From Deltaproteobacteria bacterium (GTDB lineage Bacteria > Myxococcota_A > Polyangia > Palsa-1104 > JAEUJZ01), in assembly GCA_017990795.1 (NCBI GenBank), contig JAGNNG010000039.1, forward strand, positions 1 to 9,603: a stretch of 9,603 bases of DNA. Reading direction: 5' to 3'. How positions within the stretch are numbered: the first letter of the stretch is position 1; every line of letters starts with the position of its first letter. This document shows, piece by piece, positions 1 through 6,357 of this stretch. The position numbers were made by a program, and so were the translations under genes. The notes under the pieces are model-generated. The model was not told where the DNA came from, did not search any database, and was given only the letters and a program-made list of their open reading frames with translations.

Positions 1-38
1 GGTTATTGACAGAGTTGTAAATAAGCCAGACGCAACGG

Positions 39-75
39 ACGCCCCTTCTTGATTCCAGGAAGGGGCGTTTTTTTT
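39..75 (+). terminator. Rho-independent terminator of an upstream gene
   Basis: A perfect 10-bp stem (39-48 pairs with 59-68) with a 10-nt loop is followed directly by eight T residues (68-75). This is a textbook intrinsic terminator for transcription entering from the left, so a + strand gene should end just outside the window. It also argues against starting the next gene at the TTG at 74, which lies in the T-tract. Confidence 0.9.
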
Positions 76-124
76 GGCCCACACGCCAGCACTAGCGGCG
101 ACGGGGTGCGCTAAAGTCCGCGTC

Positions 125-2044
125 ATGCCCAGATCGCTCTTGCCGGTGCGGATTGCTGTCGATTTCGGAAGCTGCTTTACGTCGGTGCTAGTGCACGGAA
201 GTAGGGGGCTTCTGGCGACGCGGCTGCCGGTGTCTTCGGTTAGCCTGCAGCACCGGGCCCAGCAGGCTGTGCAGGCGGCGCTGACGCTGCTTGGGCAGAC
301 TGCCGAAGTCGCTGGACCGCTAGAGCTGACCTATGTGCTGTCGGACCCGACGCGATCGCTGCTCGCTGGAGAGCCGCAGCCGGTGGCGCTGCTGACGACC
401 GCAGGGTTTACGGACCTTTTGCAGATCGGTCGGCAAGAGCCCGCGCCGCCGTACACGCTGGTGCCGACGGGTCGTCCGCAGCTTCTGACCCCCGAGAGCT
501 GCCTGCCGGTCTTTGAGCGCATCGCCGCTGACGGGTCCATCGTCGAGCCGCTCATTGACGAGGCGCTGCAGTCGCTGCGTGCGCAGGTGCAGGCGCTGGG
601 CGTAAAGTCCGTCGCGATCACCCTGCTGCACAGCTATCGCGAGCCCGTCCACGAGCAGACTCTTGCCGCCGCGCTGACCGAGCTTGGGCTGTGGGTGTCG
701 CTGTCGTCGGAGGTGCTGCCGATCCCGCGCGAGTTTGAGCGGGCCAGCGCGACCGTTCTTGATGCTGCTGCCGCAACTTGCACGGTACCGATCGAAAAGG
801 CGCTGCTGGCCGCGCTGCCTGCGGGCTCTCGGGTGCGTGCGGTGCAGAGCGACGGTGTGGCGCGCTCTGGTACGCGACCGCTGCGGACCCTGTTTAGCAG
901 CCAGGCCGCGACGCTACTGGCCGCGCAGCGAGTCGCCGCCCTGCACGAGCAGCGGCACTGTCTATTTTTGGGCGTGGGCGCGCACCAGAGCTTCGTCGCT
1001 CACAACGAGCACTGCCCCGACTCAGAGCTAAAGCACCGAGCGCAGCTGGGCGGGTTGCCGCTAGGCGTGCCGTCGCTGATTAGCGAGGCCTGTGCAGTGG
1101 GCGACTTGACCCCATTTACCGTCGATACGCGCGGCCAGCTGCGACTTGGCCAGCACCAGCGGCAGGATTTGGAAGGTCAGCCAACTGCCTGTGGTCGCGA
1201 TGCCGCGCTTTTGCTGGGCCGCTTCGTCTCGGACGAGCTTTTGGCTGCAGGCTTGGCCGTGGACCTGGCGCTGTCTCGTCAGCGTCTGCAGGCGCTCGGT
1301 GACAAGCTCACGCCACCATGCGCCGCCGAGGCCGTTGCGGTCGAGCTACTGACCCAGCTGCAGGCCTCACTTGAGGTGCTGCTGCGCCGAGTCTCCATCG
1401 AGAGCGGTCATGATCCCAGCCAGTACGTGCTGGTCTGCGCTGGGGGAGCTGCGCGCTTGTTTGCAGAGCCGCTTGCCCAAGCTCTGGGCATTCAGTCGAT
1501 ACTGCTACCGCCGGTGCCGGGTCTGCTTGCCGCATATGGAGCGCTCTGCGCGCCGGTGGTGCGTGAGCGTCAGCAAGTGCTGCACACCGAAGCCTCTGGC
1601 GCCCAGCAAAAGGGGCTGCTGGCCGCGACGCTGCGCGCGCTGACCGAGGGCCTGCGAGGCGATCTAGCACGTGAGCAAAAGCCAGCCAGCGACCCGCTAC
1701 CCGGCTTTATGTGGTCTGCCGATCTGCGCTACGCAGGCCAGTCGCATGCGCTGACCCTGCTGGGGATCGGTGACGGCGAGCCTGCCCAAGACGTCGCCTC
1801 AGACCTGGTGGTACGCTTTCATCAAGAGCACCACCGTCGCTACGGCTTCACGGTTGCCGAGCGCACCATCGAGCTAGTAAGCGTGCGGGTGTGGGCGCAG
1901 CTTGCGGTTGCGTCGCCGCCACTCGGCCAGCTTGCACCTGCAGGATGCAGCGGTGGTGCTACTCGCGCCGAGCAGCAAGCATCTGGCGATAAGCCTGGTC
2001 CTAAGCCTGGACAGTCCGGTGCTCTGTGGCTGCACCTGGCCTAA
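125..2044 (+). CDS. Diverged hydantoinase A/oxoprolinase (HyuA-like) family protein, possibly a pseudoenzyme
   Basis: The 639-aa protein aligns by eye along most of the ATP-dependent hydantoinase/5-oxoprolinase HyuA fold. Conserved blocks are TTAGFTDLLQIGRQ (91-104), LLHSYREPVHEQ (168-179), LSSEVLPIPREFERASATVL (193-212), QSDG (241-244), a GGAARLFAEPLAQALG block (440-455), and the C-terminal HHRRYGF plus IELVSVRVW region (569-590). The glycine-rich motifs that contact nucleotide in family members are altered: the N-terminal DxGGTFTD is DFGSCFTS (13-20) and the second DMGGTSTD-like motif is GVGAHQSF (283-290). The usual GGGS and PACYG blocks are also lost. The last ~40-50 residues are short and low-complexity compared with typical ~690-aa members. 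No HyuB-type partner is adjacent. I chose ATG 125 because the upstream TTG at 74 lies in a terminator T-tract; no clear Shine-Dalgarno is visible. The ASKHA-like fold is probable, but substrate and activity are unknown and the protein may be non-catalytic. Confidence 0.85.
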   Translation: MPRSLLPVRIAVDFGSCFTSVLVHGSRGLLATRLPVSSVSLQHRAQQAVQAALTLLGQTAEVAGPLELTYVLSDPTRSLLAGEPQPVALLTTAGFTDLLQIGRQEPAPPYTLVPTGRPQLLTPESCLPVFERIAADGSIVEPLIDEALQSLRAQVQALGVKSVAITLLHSYREPVHEQTLAAALTELGLWVSLSSEVLPIPREFERASATVLDAAAATCTVPIEKALLAALPAGSRVRAVQSDGVARSGTRPLRTLFSSQAATLLAAQRVAALHEQRHCLFLGVGAHQSFVAHNEHCPDSELKHRAQLGGLPLGVPSLISEACAVGDLTPFTVDTRGQLRLGQHQRQDLEGQPTACGRDAALLLGRFVSDELLAAGLAVDLALSRQRLQALGDKLTPPCAAEAVAVELLTQLQASLEVLLRRVSIESGHDPSQYVLVCAGGAARLFAEPLAQALGIQSILLPPVPGLLAAYGALCAPVVRERQQVLHTEASGAQQKGLLAATLRALTEGLRGDLAREQKPASDPLPGFMWSADLRYAGQSHALTLLGIGDGEPAQDVASDLVVRFHQEHHRRYGFTVAERTIELVSVRVWAQLAVASPPLGQLAPAGCSGGATRAEQQASGDKPGPKPGQSGALWLHLA

Positions 2045-2301
2045 CGAATTCATGCCCCGTGCCCGCGCAGAGTTTTGATAAGATGAACGCTAACTGGTTC
2101 GCGTCTTTGCGCGAGCCCCTGGGTCCTACTGTAAAGATCGTCAGCCTTGGGTCTTGCTGACTGCCAGAGCGACCGCGCTCTGTGCCCTGCTCGACCGACG
2201 ACAGCCCTACACAGAGGCTCCTTTTTCATTAACTGGGTCGCAGAGAGCTTTGCGTAAGCCGCTGCGGCCCCTGCTTGCTTTTACCTCACACCGGAACTCG
2301 T
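2045..2301 (+). promoter_or_regulatory. gpsA upstream leader with possible alternative hairpins
   Basis: This is a 257-bp non-coding gap that should hold the gpsA promoter. CAGAGCG/CGCTCTG (2165-2171 and 2176-2182) forms a 7-bp stem with a 4-nt loop. The same CTCTGTG segment (2178-2184) can instead pair with CACAGAG (2210-2216), which lies just before a T5 run (2222-2226). The two pairings exclude each other, as in attenuators, but the second loop is 25 nt, so this is weak. Only poor -10-like elements (TAAGAT and TGTAAAGAT around 2083-2136) are seen, and no -35 is convincing. An 80-codon frame from 2154 overlaps gpsA and shows no family resemblance. Confidence 0.3.
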
Positions 2302-3318
2302 ATGGATACCGTCGTTGTTGGAGCCGGAAGCTGGGGCACGGCGCTGGCCTGTGTGCTCTGCCGAAACTCGCATCGGGTGACGCTCTGGGGGCGTGACGCC
2401 GATCAGCTGGCGCACATGGCCAAAGAGCGTCGCAACCAGCGCTATCTGCCGGGCCTGAAGCTGCCGGAGTCGCTGCAGTTCACCTCGGATTTGGCAGCGG
2501 CGATTGCGGCCTTGCCCAAGGATGCGCCGTCGCTAATCGTGACCGTAGTGCCGTCGCACACGACCCGTCAGGTGATGGGGCAGGTGGCGCACCTGATTCC
2601 GCCGCAGGCGATCCTGGTCACGGCCAGCAAAGGCATCGAAAACGAGACGCTGGCAACCATGGTCGAGGTACTAGAGCAGGTCCTGCCCGCCGCGCTGCAT
2701 GATCGCATCGCCGTTCTGTCGGGCCCCAGCTTTGCGGGCGAGACCATCGAGCAGCATCCGACCGCCGTAGTCGTGGCCGCCAAAGATCGCCAGATCGCCG
2801 AGGCCGTACAGCGCGCGTTCCAGGTCGGCAGCTTCCGGGTCTACACCTCCGACGACGTAGTGGGAGTAGAGATCGGTGGCGCGGCCAAAAACGTCATCGC
2901 CCTGGCATGCGGTATGGCTGATGGCTTGGGCTTTGGTCACAACACCCGCGCTGCCGTGATCACGCGCGGCCTGGCGGAGATCACCCGGCTCGGCGTGCGC
3001 ATGGGGGCCAATCCACTGACGCTGGCCGGTCTTGCGGGCATGGGCGACTTGGTGCTGACCTGCAACGGTCCGCAGAGCCGCAATCGCACCGCTGGCTATC
3101 TGCTGGGTCAGGGCAAGACCTTGCCGCAGGTGCTGACCGAGATGAAGCAGGTCGCCGAAGGCATTAAGACCACGCGCTCGGTTCGCGATCTGGCGGCCCG
3201 CGTCGGGGTCGAGATGCCCATCAGTGCCGCGATTTATCGTGTCCTGTACGAAGACCACCCGGTCGGCCAGGTAATGACCGATCTGCTCGGGCGCCCACCG
3301 CGTCACGAGCTTGGTTAG
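2302..3318 (+). CDS. gpsA: Glycerol-3-phosphate dehydrogenase [NAD(P)+]
   Basis: This 338-aa protein has the normal length and full motif set of GpsA. The enzyme reduces dihydroxyacetone phosphate to sn-glycerol-3-phosphate in the cytoplasm, feeding phospholipid synthesis. The N-terminal Rossmann motif GAGSWGTALA is at residues 7-16. VTASKGIE (106-113) carries a conserved lysine (110), and LSGPSFAGE (139-147) is present. GGAAKNVIALACG (192-204) carries the expected catalytic lysine (196), and GMGDLVLTC (246-254) is followed by the SRNR block (259-262). The C-terminal helical domain is complete. The start is ATG 2302, where the Rossmann strand begins at the usual distance and GGAA lies 5 nt upstream; nine codons of extra open frame before it are not needed. 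It is monocistronic or a loose operon with its flanks: an AT-rich spacer separates it from the next gene. Nothing suggests loss of function. Confidence 0.97.
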   Translation: MDTVVVGAGSWGTALACVLCRNSHRVTLWGRDADQLAHMAKERRNQRYLPGLKLPESLQFTSDLAAAIAALPKDAPSLIVTVVPSHTTRQVMGQVAHLIPPQAILVTASKGIENETLATMVEVLEQVLPAALHDRIAVLSGPSFAGETIEQHPTAVVVAAKDRQIAEAVQRAFQVGSFRVYTSDDVVGVEIGGAAKNVIALACGMADGLGFGHNTRAAVITRGLAEITRLGVRMGANPLTLAGLAGMGDLVLTCNGPQSRNRTAGYLLGQGKTLPQVLTEMKQVAEGIKTTRSVRDLAARVGVEMPISAAIYRVLYEDHPVGQVMTDLLGRPPRHELG

Positions 3319-3399
3319 TCTTAAGTAATTATTAAATACATATAAACGAACATTATCCGATATGCGTATATACAATGCGCATATAGTGCGAGAGCAATC
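3319..3399 (+). promoter_or_regulatory. AT-rich spacer with inverted repeat, probable promoter of the next gene
   Basis: This short spacer is far more AT-rich than the genes on both sides. TATGCG (3361-3366) and CGCATA (3378-3383) form an inverted repeat with an 11-nt gap, and a third related unit, AGTGCG, follows (3385-3390). A -10-like TACAAT sits inside the inverted repeat (3371-3376), but no good -35 lies at the right distance. The arrangement would suit a promoter covered by a repressor site. That is inference. A weak CGAGAG ribosome site (3389-3394) precedes the ATG at 3400. Confidence 0.4.
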
Positions 3400-4089
3400 A
3401 TGGCAAACGACGAACGCCGTAAAATGTCTTGGCGAGAGATTGATAAAAGTCGCGATGGGTCCAGCAGCCGCAGTGGCTCTGGCTCTAGTCGGGGGGGCGA
3501 GCGCGGCTCCTCGGGTCCGCGTACTGGCTTTGGCGGTGGGGCCGAGGAGCAGCGGCAGAAGCAGTATCGCGCGGCTCTGGAGCAGGCTTTTGCCAAAGGT
3601 GAGCTGGGCAAACTTGCCGACAAGCTGAACCTGCTCGGGCGCGGCACACCCGCCGAGGAAGTGCGGCCCGCAGCCGTGTCGGCTCCCGCTTCTGGACCCG
3701 CACCCGTGGCGGCGGCTACCGGCGCTGCAACTGGCGAAGCTGAGGACGCAGGCAAGCGCACCACCAAGCGCAAGCCTGCCGACGAGAAACAGACGCTACA
3801 GCGCAAAGTTTTAGAGTCCGCCAGTCGTCACGAGACCAGCAAAGCCGCCGAGAAATACCTGGCGCGCTTCCCGCTGCCCGACGACCACGAGTTCTTAGAG
3901 CACCTCTTGGATCACGAGCAAGATGGTCGTATCAAGCAGGCGCTGACGCGGATCGTCGAGCTTATCGACAACCGTCATCCTCCCAAGCGGACGCGAGCCC
4001 TCATCGGCAAGCTGCGCTACCTGACGGAGACGACCTCCGACGGCGAGATTCGCGAGACCGCGCAGACCCTACTTTCCCGCCTGCAGTAA
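3400..4089 (+). CDS. Hypothetical protein with disordered basic N-terminus and helical C-terminus
   Basis: I do not recognise a named family for this 229-aa protein. It opens with a short charged block containing KMSWREIDKSRDG (8-20). A Ser/Gly/Arg-rich segment (21-50) and a predicted helix with EQRQKQYRAALEQAFAKGEL (50-69) follow. A Pro/Ala linker and a Lys/Arg-rich stretch (85-130) come next. The C-terminal ~100 residues (130-229) are charged and strongly helical, with leucines spaced as in helical repeats (for example FLEHLLDHEQDGRIKQAL and the LIGKLRYL block). There is no signal peptide or membrane segment, so it is probably cytoplasmic. The start at ATG 3400 precedes the SWREID block; M9 is an alternative. 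High G/C at third positions and lack of stops support real coding. The basic N-terminus could bind nucleic acid, but this is only a guess. A hairpin terminator follows. Confidence 0.8.
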   Translation: MANDERRKMSWREIDKSRDGSSSRSGSGSSRGGERGSSGPRTGFGGGAEEQRQKQYRAALEQAFAKGELGKLADKLNLLGRGTPAEEVRPAAVSAPASGPAPVAAATGAATGEAEDAGKRTTKRKPADEKQTLQRKVLESASRHETSKAAEKYLARFPLPDDHEFLEHLLDHEQDGRIKQALTRIVELIDNRHPPKRTRALIGKLRYLTETTSDGEIRETAQTLLSRLQ

Positions 4090-4120
4090 CTCCGCTTCCA
4101 AAGACGGCAAAAGCTGACTC

Positions 4121-4152
4121 GCCGCTGCGCAATGCGTGGCGGTTCGATTTTT
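4121..4152 (+). terminator. Hairpin terminator after the 3400-4089 gene
   Basis: CCGCTGCGC (4122-4130) pairs with GCGTGGCGG (4134-4142) around a 3-nt loop (AAT), giving a 9-bp stem with two G-U wobbles. A TTCGATTTTT tract (4143-4152) follows. This fits an intrinsic terminator about 30 nt after the stop codon. Confidence 0.65.
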
Positions 4153-4181
4153 ATTAATCAATACAAGTTTGAAATTGCCAA

Positions 4182-4203
4182 CGATATCATCGAATGATGA
4201 TCG
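4182..4203 (+). repeat. Small bulged inverted repeat in the convergent intergenic region
   Basis: CGATATCAT (4182-4190) can pair with ATGATGATCG (4194-4203) with one bulged base (G4199) and a 3-nt loop, giving 9 bp. A T-rich tract (about 4204-4220) follows. It could be a backup terminator for the + strand gene or part of the boundary with the - strand operon. The surrounding 4153-4282 stretch is AT-rich and otherwise shows no gene. No clear intrinsic terminator is visible for the - strand operon. Confidence 0.3.
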
Positions 4204-4282
4204 GTTGGGTTTTGATTTTTGTGCGGTAATTGATGGTCGCGCTATGTGAGTGAAGAACTAGCGGCTTAATGCTTACGCTGGG

Positions 4283-4912
4283 CTACTCGTCGTCTTGCTG
4301 ATCGCTGCGGTCGTCGTCTTCATCGTCGTTGCTGCCATCGACTTCGATATAGCGAATGTTGCCTTCCTGCGAGTAGACGCGGCGTGGCGCACTGTCGGGA
4401 AAGTGCGACGGCCAAGGCGAAGTCAGAAAGCGCCGCCGTCGCTGCTGCTCTTGCACGATGGTCAGTAGTCCTGGCTCGACGACCGGCACCGGCTCGCGCT
4501 TTTGGGCGGCTTTCGCTTCGGCGTAGGCGCGGCGCGCTCCGGGATCGCGATCGAGGTTGTGATAGGTCAGCTCGACTTGGGGTCGGTGAATGGGGCGATA
4601 GACATCGCGCAAGATCGACTGCGGTATCGCCTGCTTCAGATCTTGGCGCAGCTCGTACGAGATGTCGTACTCGTCGCGGACGCCGAGGTAGCCGCAGTTC
4701 CAGTCGGCCAGGCTGTCAAAGTGGGTCTTTTGCGGCTTGAGCGCCATCGGCAGCGGCTTGGGCGTCGGCAGCATGCGACCCTTCAGCCAGCGATCGGTGC
4801 GGCGTAGTACCAGCGGGTCAGCGTCGCGACGGATCCGGGCTTCTCGCTGCTCGGCTGCTTGGCGATCCTCAGCCGAGACAGGTCCGTCGCCACCTAGCTG
4901 AAAGCGCGCCAC
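4283..4912 (-). CDS. Hypothetical protein with acidic C-terminal tail, coupled to the kinase gene
   Basis: I do not recognise the family of this 209-aa protein. A charged N-terminus with helical character (13-35, Arg/Glu/Gln-rich) precedes a central region (36-125) with aromatic and proline residues that looks folded; SLADWNCGYLGVRDEYDISY (67-86) and the YRPIHRPQVELTYHN block (105-119) are its most distinctive stretches. A charged helix (125-140) and an Arg-rich segment (157-161) follow. The tail is very acidic, almost all Asp/Glu/Gln/Ser (194-209). No signal peptide or transmembrane segment is visible, so it is likely cytoplasmic. The start is GTG at 4912, one base after the kinase stop codon (TAG at 4914-4916), which implies translational coupling; GGA inside the kinase's last codons may act as ribosome site. 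As last gene of the kinase operon it could be a kinase partner or substrate, by position only. Confidence 0.78.
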   Translation of the reverse strand: MARFQLGGDGPVSAEDRQAAEQREARIRRDADPLVLRRTDRWLKGRMLPTPKPLPMALKPQKTHFDSLADWNCGYLGVRDEYDISYELRQDLKQAIPQSILRDVYRPIHRPQVELTYHNLDRDPGARRAYAEAKAAQKREPVPVVEPGLLTIVQEQQRRRRFLTSPWPSHFPDSAPRRVYSQEGNIRYIEVDGSNDDEDDDRSDQQDDE

Positions 4913-4913
4913 G

Positions 4914-6314
4914 CTAGTTCCAGATGATGTGCAGCAAGAAGCCCATGCTGATGCCGAGCAGCGCCCAGGCCACCCAGAACAGCGGCTTGGGCGGCGCTAC
5001 CACCGGGGCTTTGCCGGCCAGGATCTGCTGACGCACGGCCAGTGCTTGCGGCGAGATGCCCATGCCTTGCGGCGGACCGGGCACATAGACGGTACTGTGC
5101 AGACCGCCACCATCCATGGCTTGCGTACGACCGGCAGCAGGGCCTTGCGGACGACCGGCGGCGGGCTGCTGGGCAGGTGGCAGCACCGGCGCGGGCACGG
5201 CCATCATGGTGCGCTGCTCCGGCGCAGATGAGACGGGATTGCCGCTGCTGGGGGCGGACATCGCCATCGGCGGCGGACCGCTCATGCCCTGCCCTGACAT
5301 CGGCGGTGCCATCGGGGGTGGAGCCATGGGCGGTGGCGCCATCGGGGGTGGAGCCATCGGCGGAGGCGCCAGCTGCGAAGTCGGAGGCTGGCTGGTCAGC
5401 TGCGTCGGTGGCACTGCATTTGGCACTGCAGAGATGCCAGTGCTCGGCGTCTGCTTGGGAAACAGTGAGTCTAAGCACTCGATGCACTCGCGGTGCATCT
5501 CCTCGGCGCTTTGTTGACGGCGATCGGGCGTCTTTTCCAGCGCCTTCATCACCAGCCGCGCCACCGAGTCCGGAAAGCCCACCAGCGGCGCCGGCTTTTG
5601 CCGCAGGTGCATCATCACCACTTCCATCGGCAGCGCAGCTTCAAACGGCGGCTTGCCGGTCAGCATCTCGTAGCCGACGATGCCGCAAGCGTAGATGTCC
5701 GACTGCGGGGCCAGCTTCACGCCGCGCGCTTGCTCCGGGCTCATGTACGCGGGCGTGCCAAAGACGGTGCCGGCGCGCGTCTGCTGCGCATCGGGCGTGT
5801 CCATCTTGGCCACCGAGAAGTCCAGCACCTTCACAAAGTCGCCCGCGCCCTTCATCTCGACGAGGAACACGTTGTCCGGCTTGATATCGCGGTGGATGAT
5901 GCCCTGCGAGTGCGCTTCCTGCAGCGACTGACAGACCTGCGACAAGATGCGGAGCACGCGCTGCGGCGGCAGCTTGCCCAGACGGACGATCTCGTCGGCT
6001 AGCGAGCGGCCCTGCAAAAACTCCATGGCGATAAAGAGCAGGCCCTCTTTGGTCTCGCCGAAGTCGATGAGGCGCACGGTGTTGGGGTGATCCAGGCGTG
6101 CCGCCGCGCGCGCTTCATTGTGGAAGCGCTTGACCCACGACGGGTCCGACGAGACATGCGCGCCCAGCACCTTGATGGCGACGACGCGATCGACGGTGAT
6201 CTGCTTGGCCCGATAAACTACGCCGGTGCCACCCTCGCCGATGCGGCTGAGGATCTCGAAGCGGTCCGCCAGGACTCTGCCGACCAGTGGATCTTGCTGT
6301 CCCGGTGCGCTCAT
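4914..6314 (-). CDS. Membrane-anchored Hanks-type Ser/Thr protein kinase
   Basis: The 466-aa protein phosphorylates Ser/Thr of unknown targets. Its kinase domain spans ~19-282: glycine loop GEGGTGVVY (26-34), ATP-binding Lys48 in VAIK, helix-C Glu67, catalytic HRDIKPDN (141-148), metal-binding DFS (165-167, where most kinases have DFG), the GTPAYMSPEQ activation-segment end (186-195) and SDIYACG (205-211). All catalytic residues are present, so activity is likely. The region 283-440 is disordered and Pro/Met/Ala-rich, with four exact PPPMA-type units. A single hydrophobic segment (~443-463) ends three residues before the C-terminus. This topology leaves the kinase in the cytoplasm with essentially no external sensor, unlike PknB with PASTA domains. 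ATG 6314 has a perfect GGAGG site (6322-6326) 7 nt upstream, so the start is firm. It follows the smaller lipoprotein gene by 43 nt, and its stop is one base from the next start. Confidence 0.95.
   Translation of the reverse strand: MSAPGQQDPLVGRVLADRFEILSRIGEGGTGVVYRAKQITVDRVVAIKVLGAHVSSDPSWVKRFHNEARAAARLDHPNTVRLIDFGETKEGLLFIAMEFLQGRSLADEIVRLGKLPPQRVLRILSQVCQSLQEAHSQGIIHRDIKPDNVFLVEMKGAGDFVKVLDFSVAKMDTPDAQQTRAGTVFGTPAYMSPEQARGVKLAPQSDIYACGIVGYEMLTGKPPFEAALPMEVVMMHLRQKPAPLVGFPDSVARLVMKALEKTPDRRQQSAEEMHRECIECLDSLFPKQTPSTGISAVPNAVPPTQLTSQPPTSQLAPPPMAPPPMAPPPMAPPPMAPPMSGQGMSGPPPMAMSAPSSGNPVSSAPEQRTMMAVPAPVLPPAQQPAAGRPQGPAAGRTQAMDGGGLHSTVYVPGPPQGMGISPQALAVRQQILAGKAPVVAPPKPLFWVAWALLGISMGFLLHIIWN
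5310..5369 (-). repeat. Four tandem 15-bp units in the kinase linker
   Basis: Four consecutive 15-bp copies encode the five-residue unit A-P-P-P-M (residues 316-335 of the kinase), followed by a partial fifth. The copies differ mainly at synonymous positions. The unit count may vary between strains by slippage and would change the length of the disordered linker between kinase domain and membrane anchor. Confidence 0.85.
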
Positions 6315-6321
6315 GCGCGGG

Positions 6322-6326
6322 CCTCC
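6322..6326 (-). promoter_or_regulatory. Strong ribosome binding site of the membrane-anchored kinase gene
   Basis: The - strand reads GGAGG seven bases before ATG 6314. It is the only consensus Shine-Dalgarno in the operon; the other genes have weak sites. It fixes the kinase start and suggests the kinase is translated more efficiently than its neighbours. Confidence 0.8.
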
Positions 6327-6357
6327 GTGATGTGTGCGCTACGCACGCCGTTTTCGC

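Noticed and set aside
74..124. TTG start at 74 extending the HyuA-like protein by 17 residues
   Set aside because: The codon lies in the T-tract of an intrinsic terminator, and the family's N-terminal strand begins right after ATG 125.
1308..1670. 120-aa - strand frame
   Set aside because: It is antisense to conserved HyuA-like blocks, with an Arg/Ala-rich product typical of shadow frames.
2098..2116. Possible sigma54 promoter (GG and GC elements) upstream of gpsA
   Set aside because: The spacing between GG and GC is 11 rather than 10, and the remaining consensus is poor.
2671..3375. 234-aa frame on the - strand
   Set aside because: It is antisense to gpsA, which has complete family motifs; the product shows no recognisable domain.
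5042..5884. 280-aa + strand frame
   Set aside because: It is antisense to the kinase and its Arg/Ala/Pro-rich product reflects GC-rich codon shadowing.
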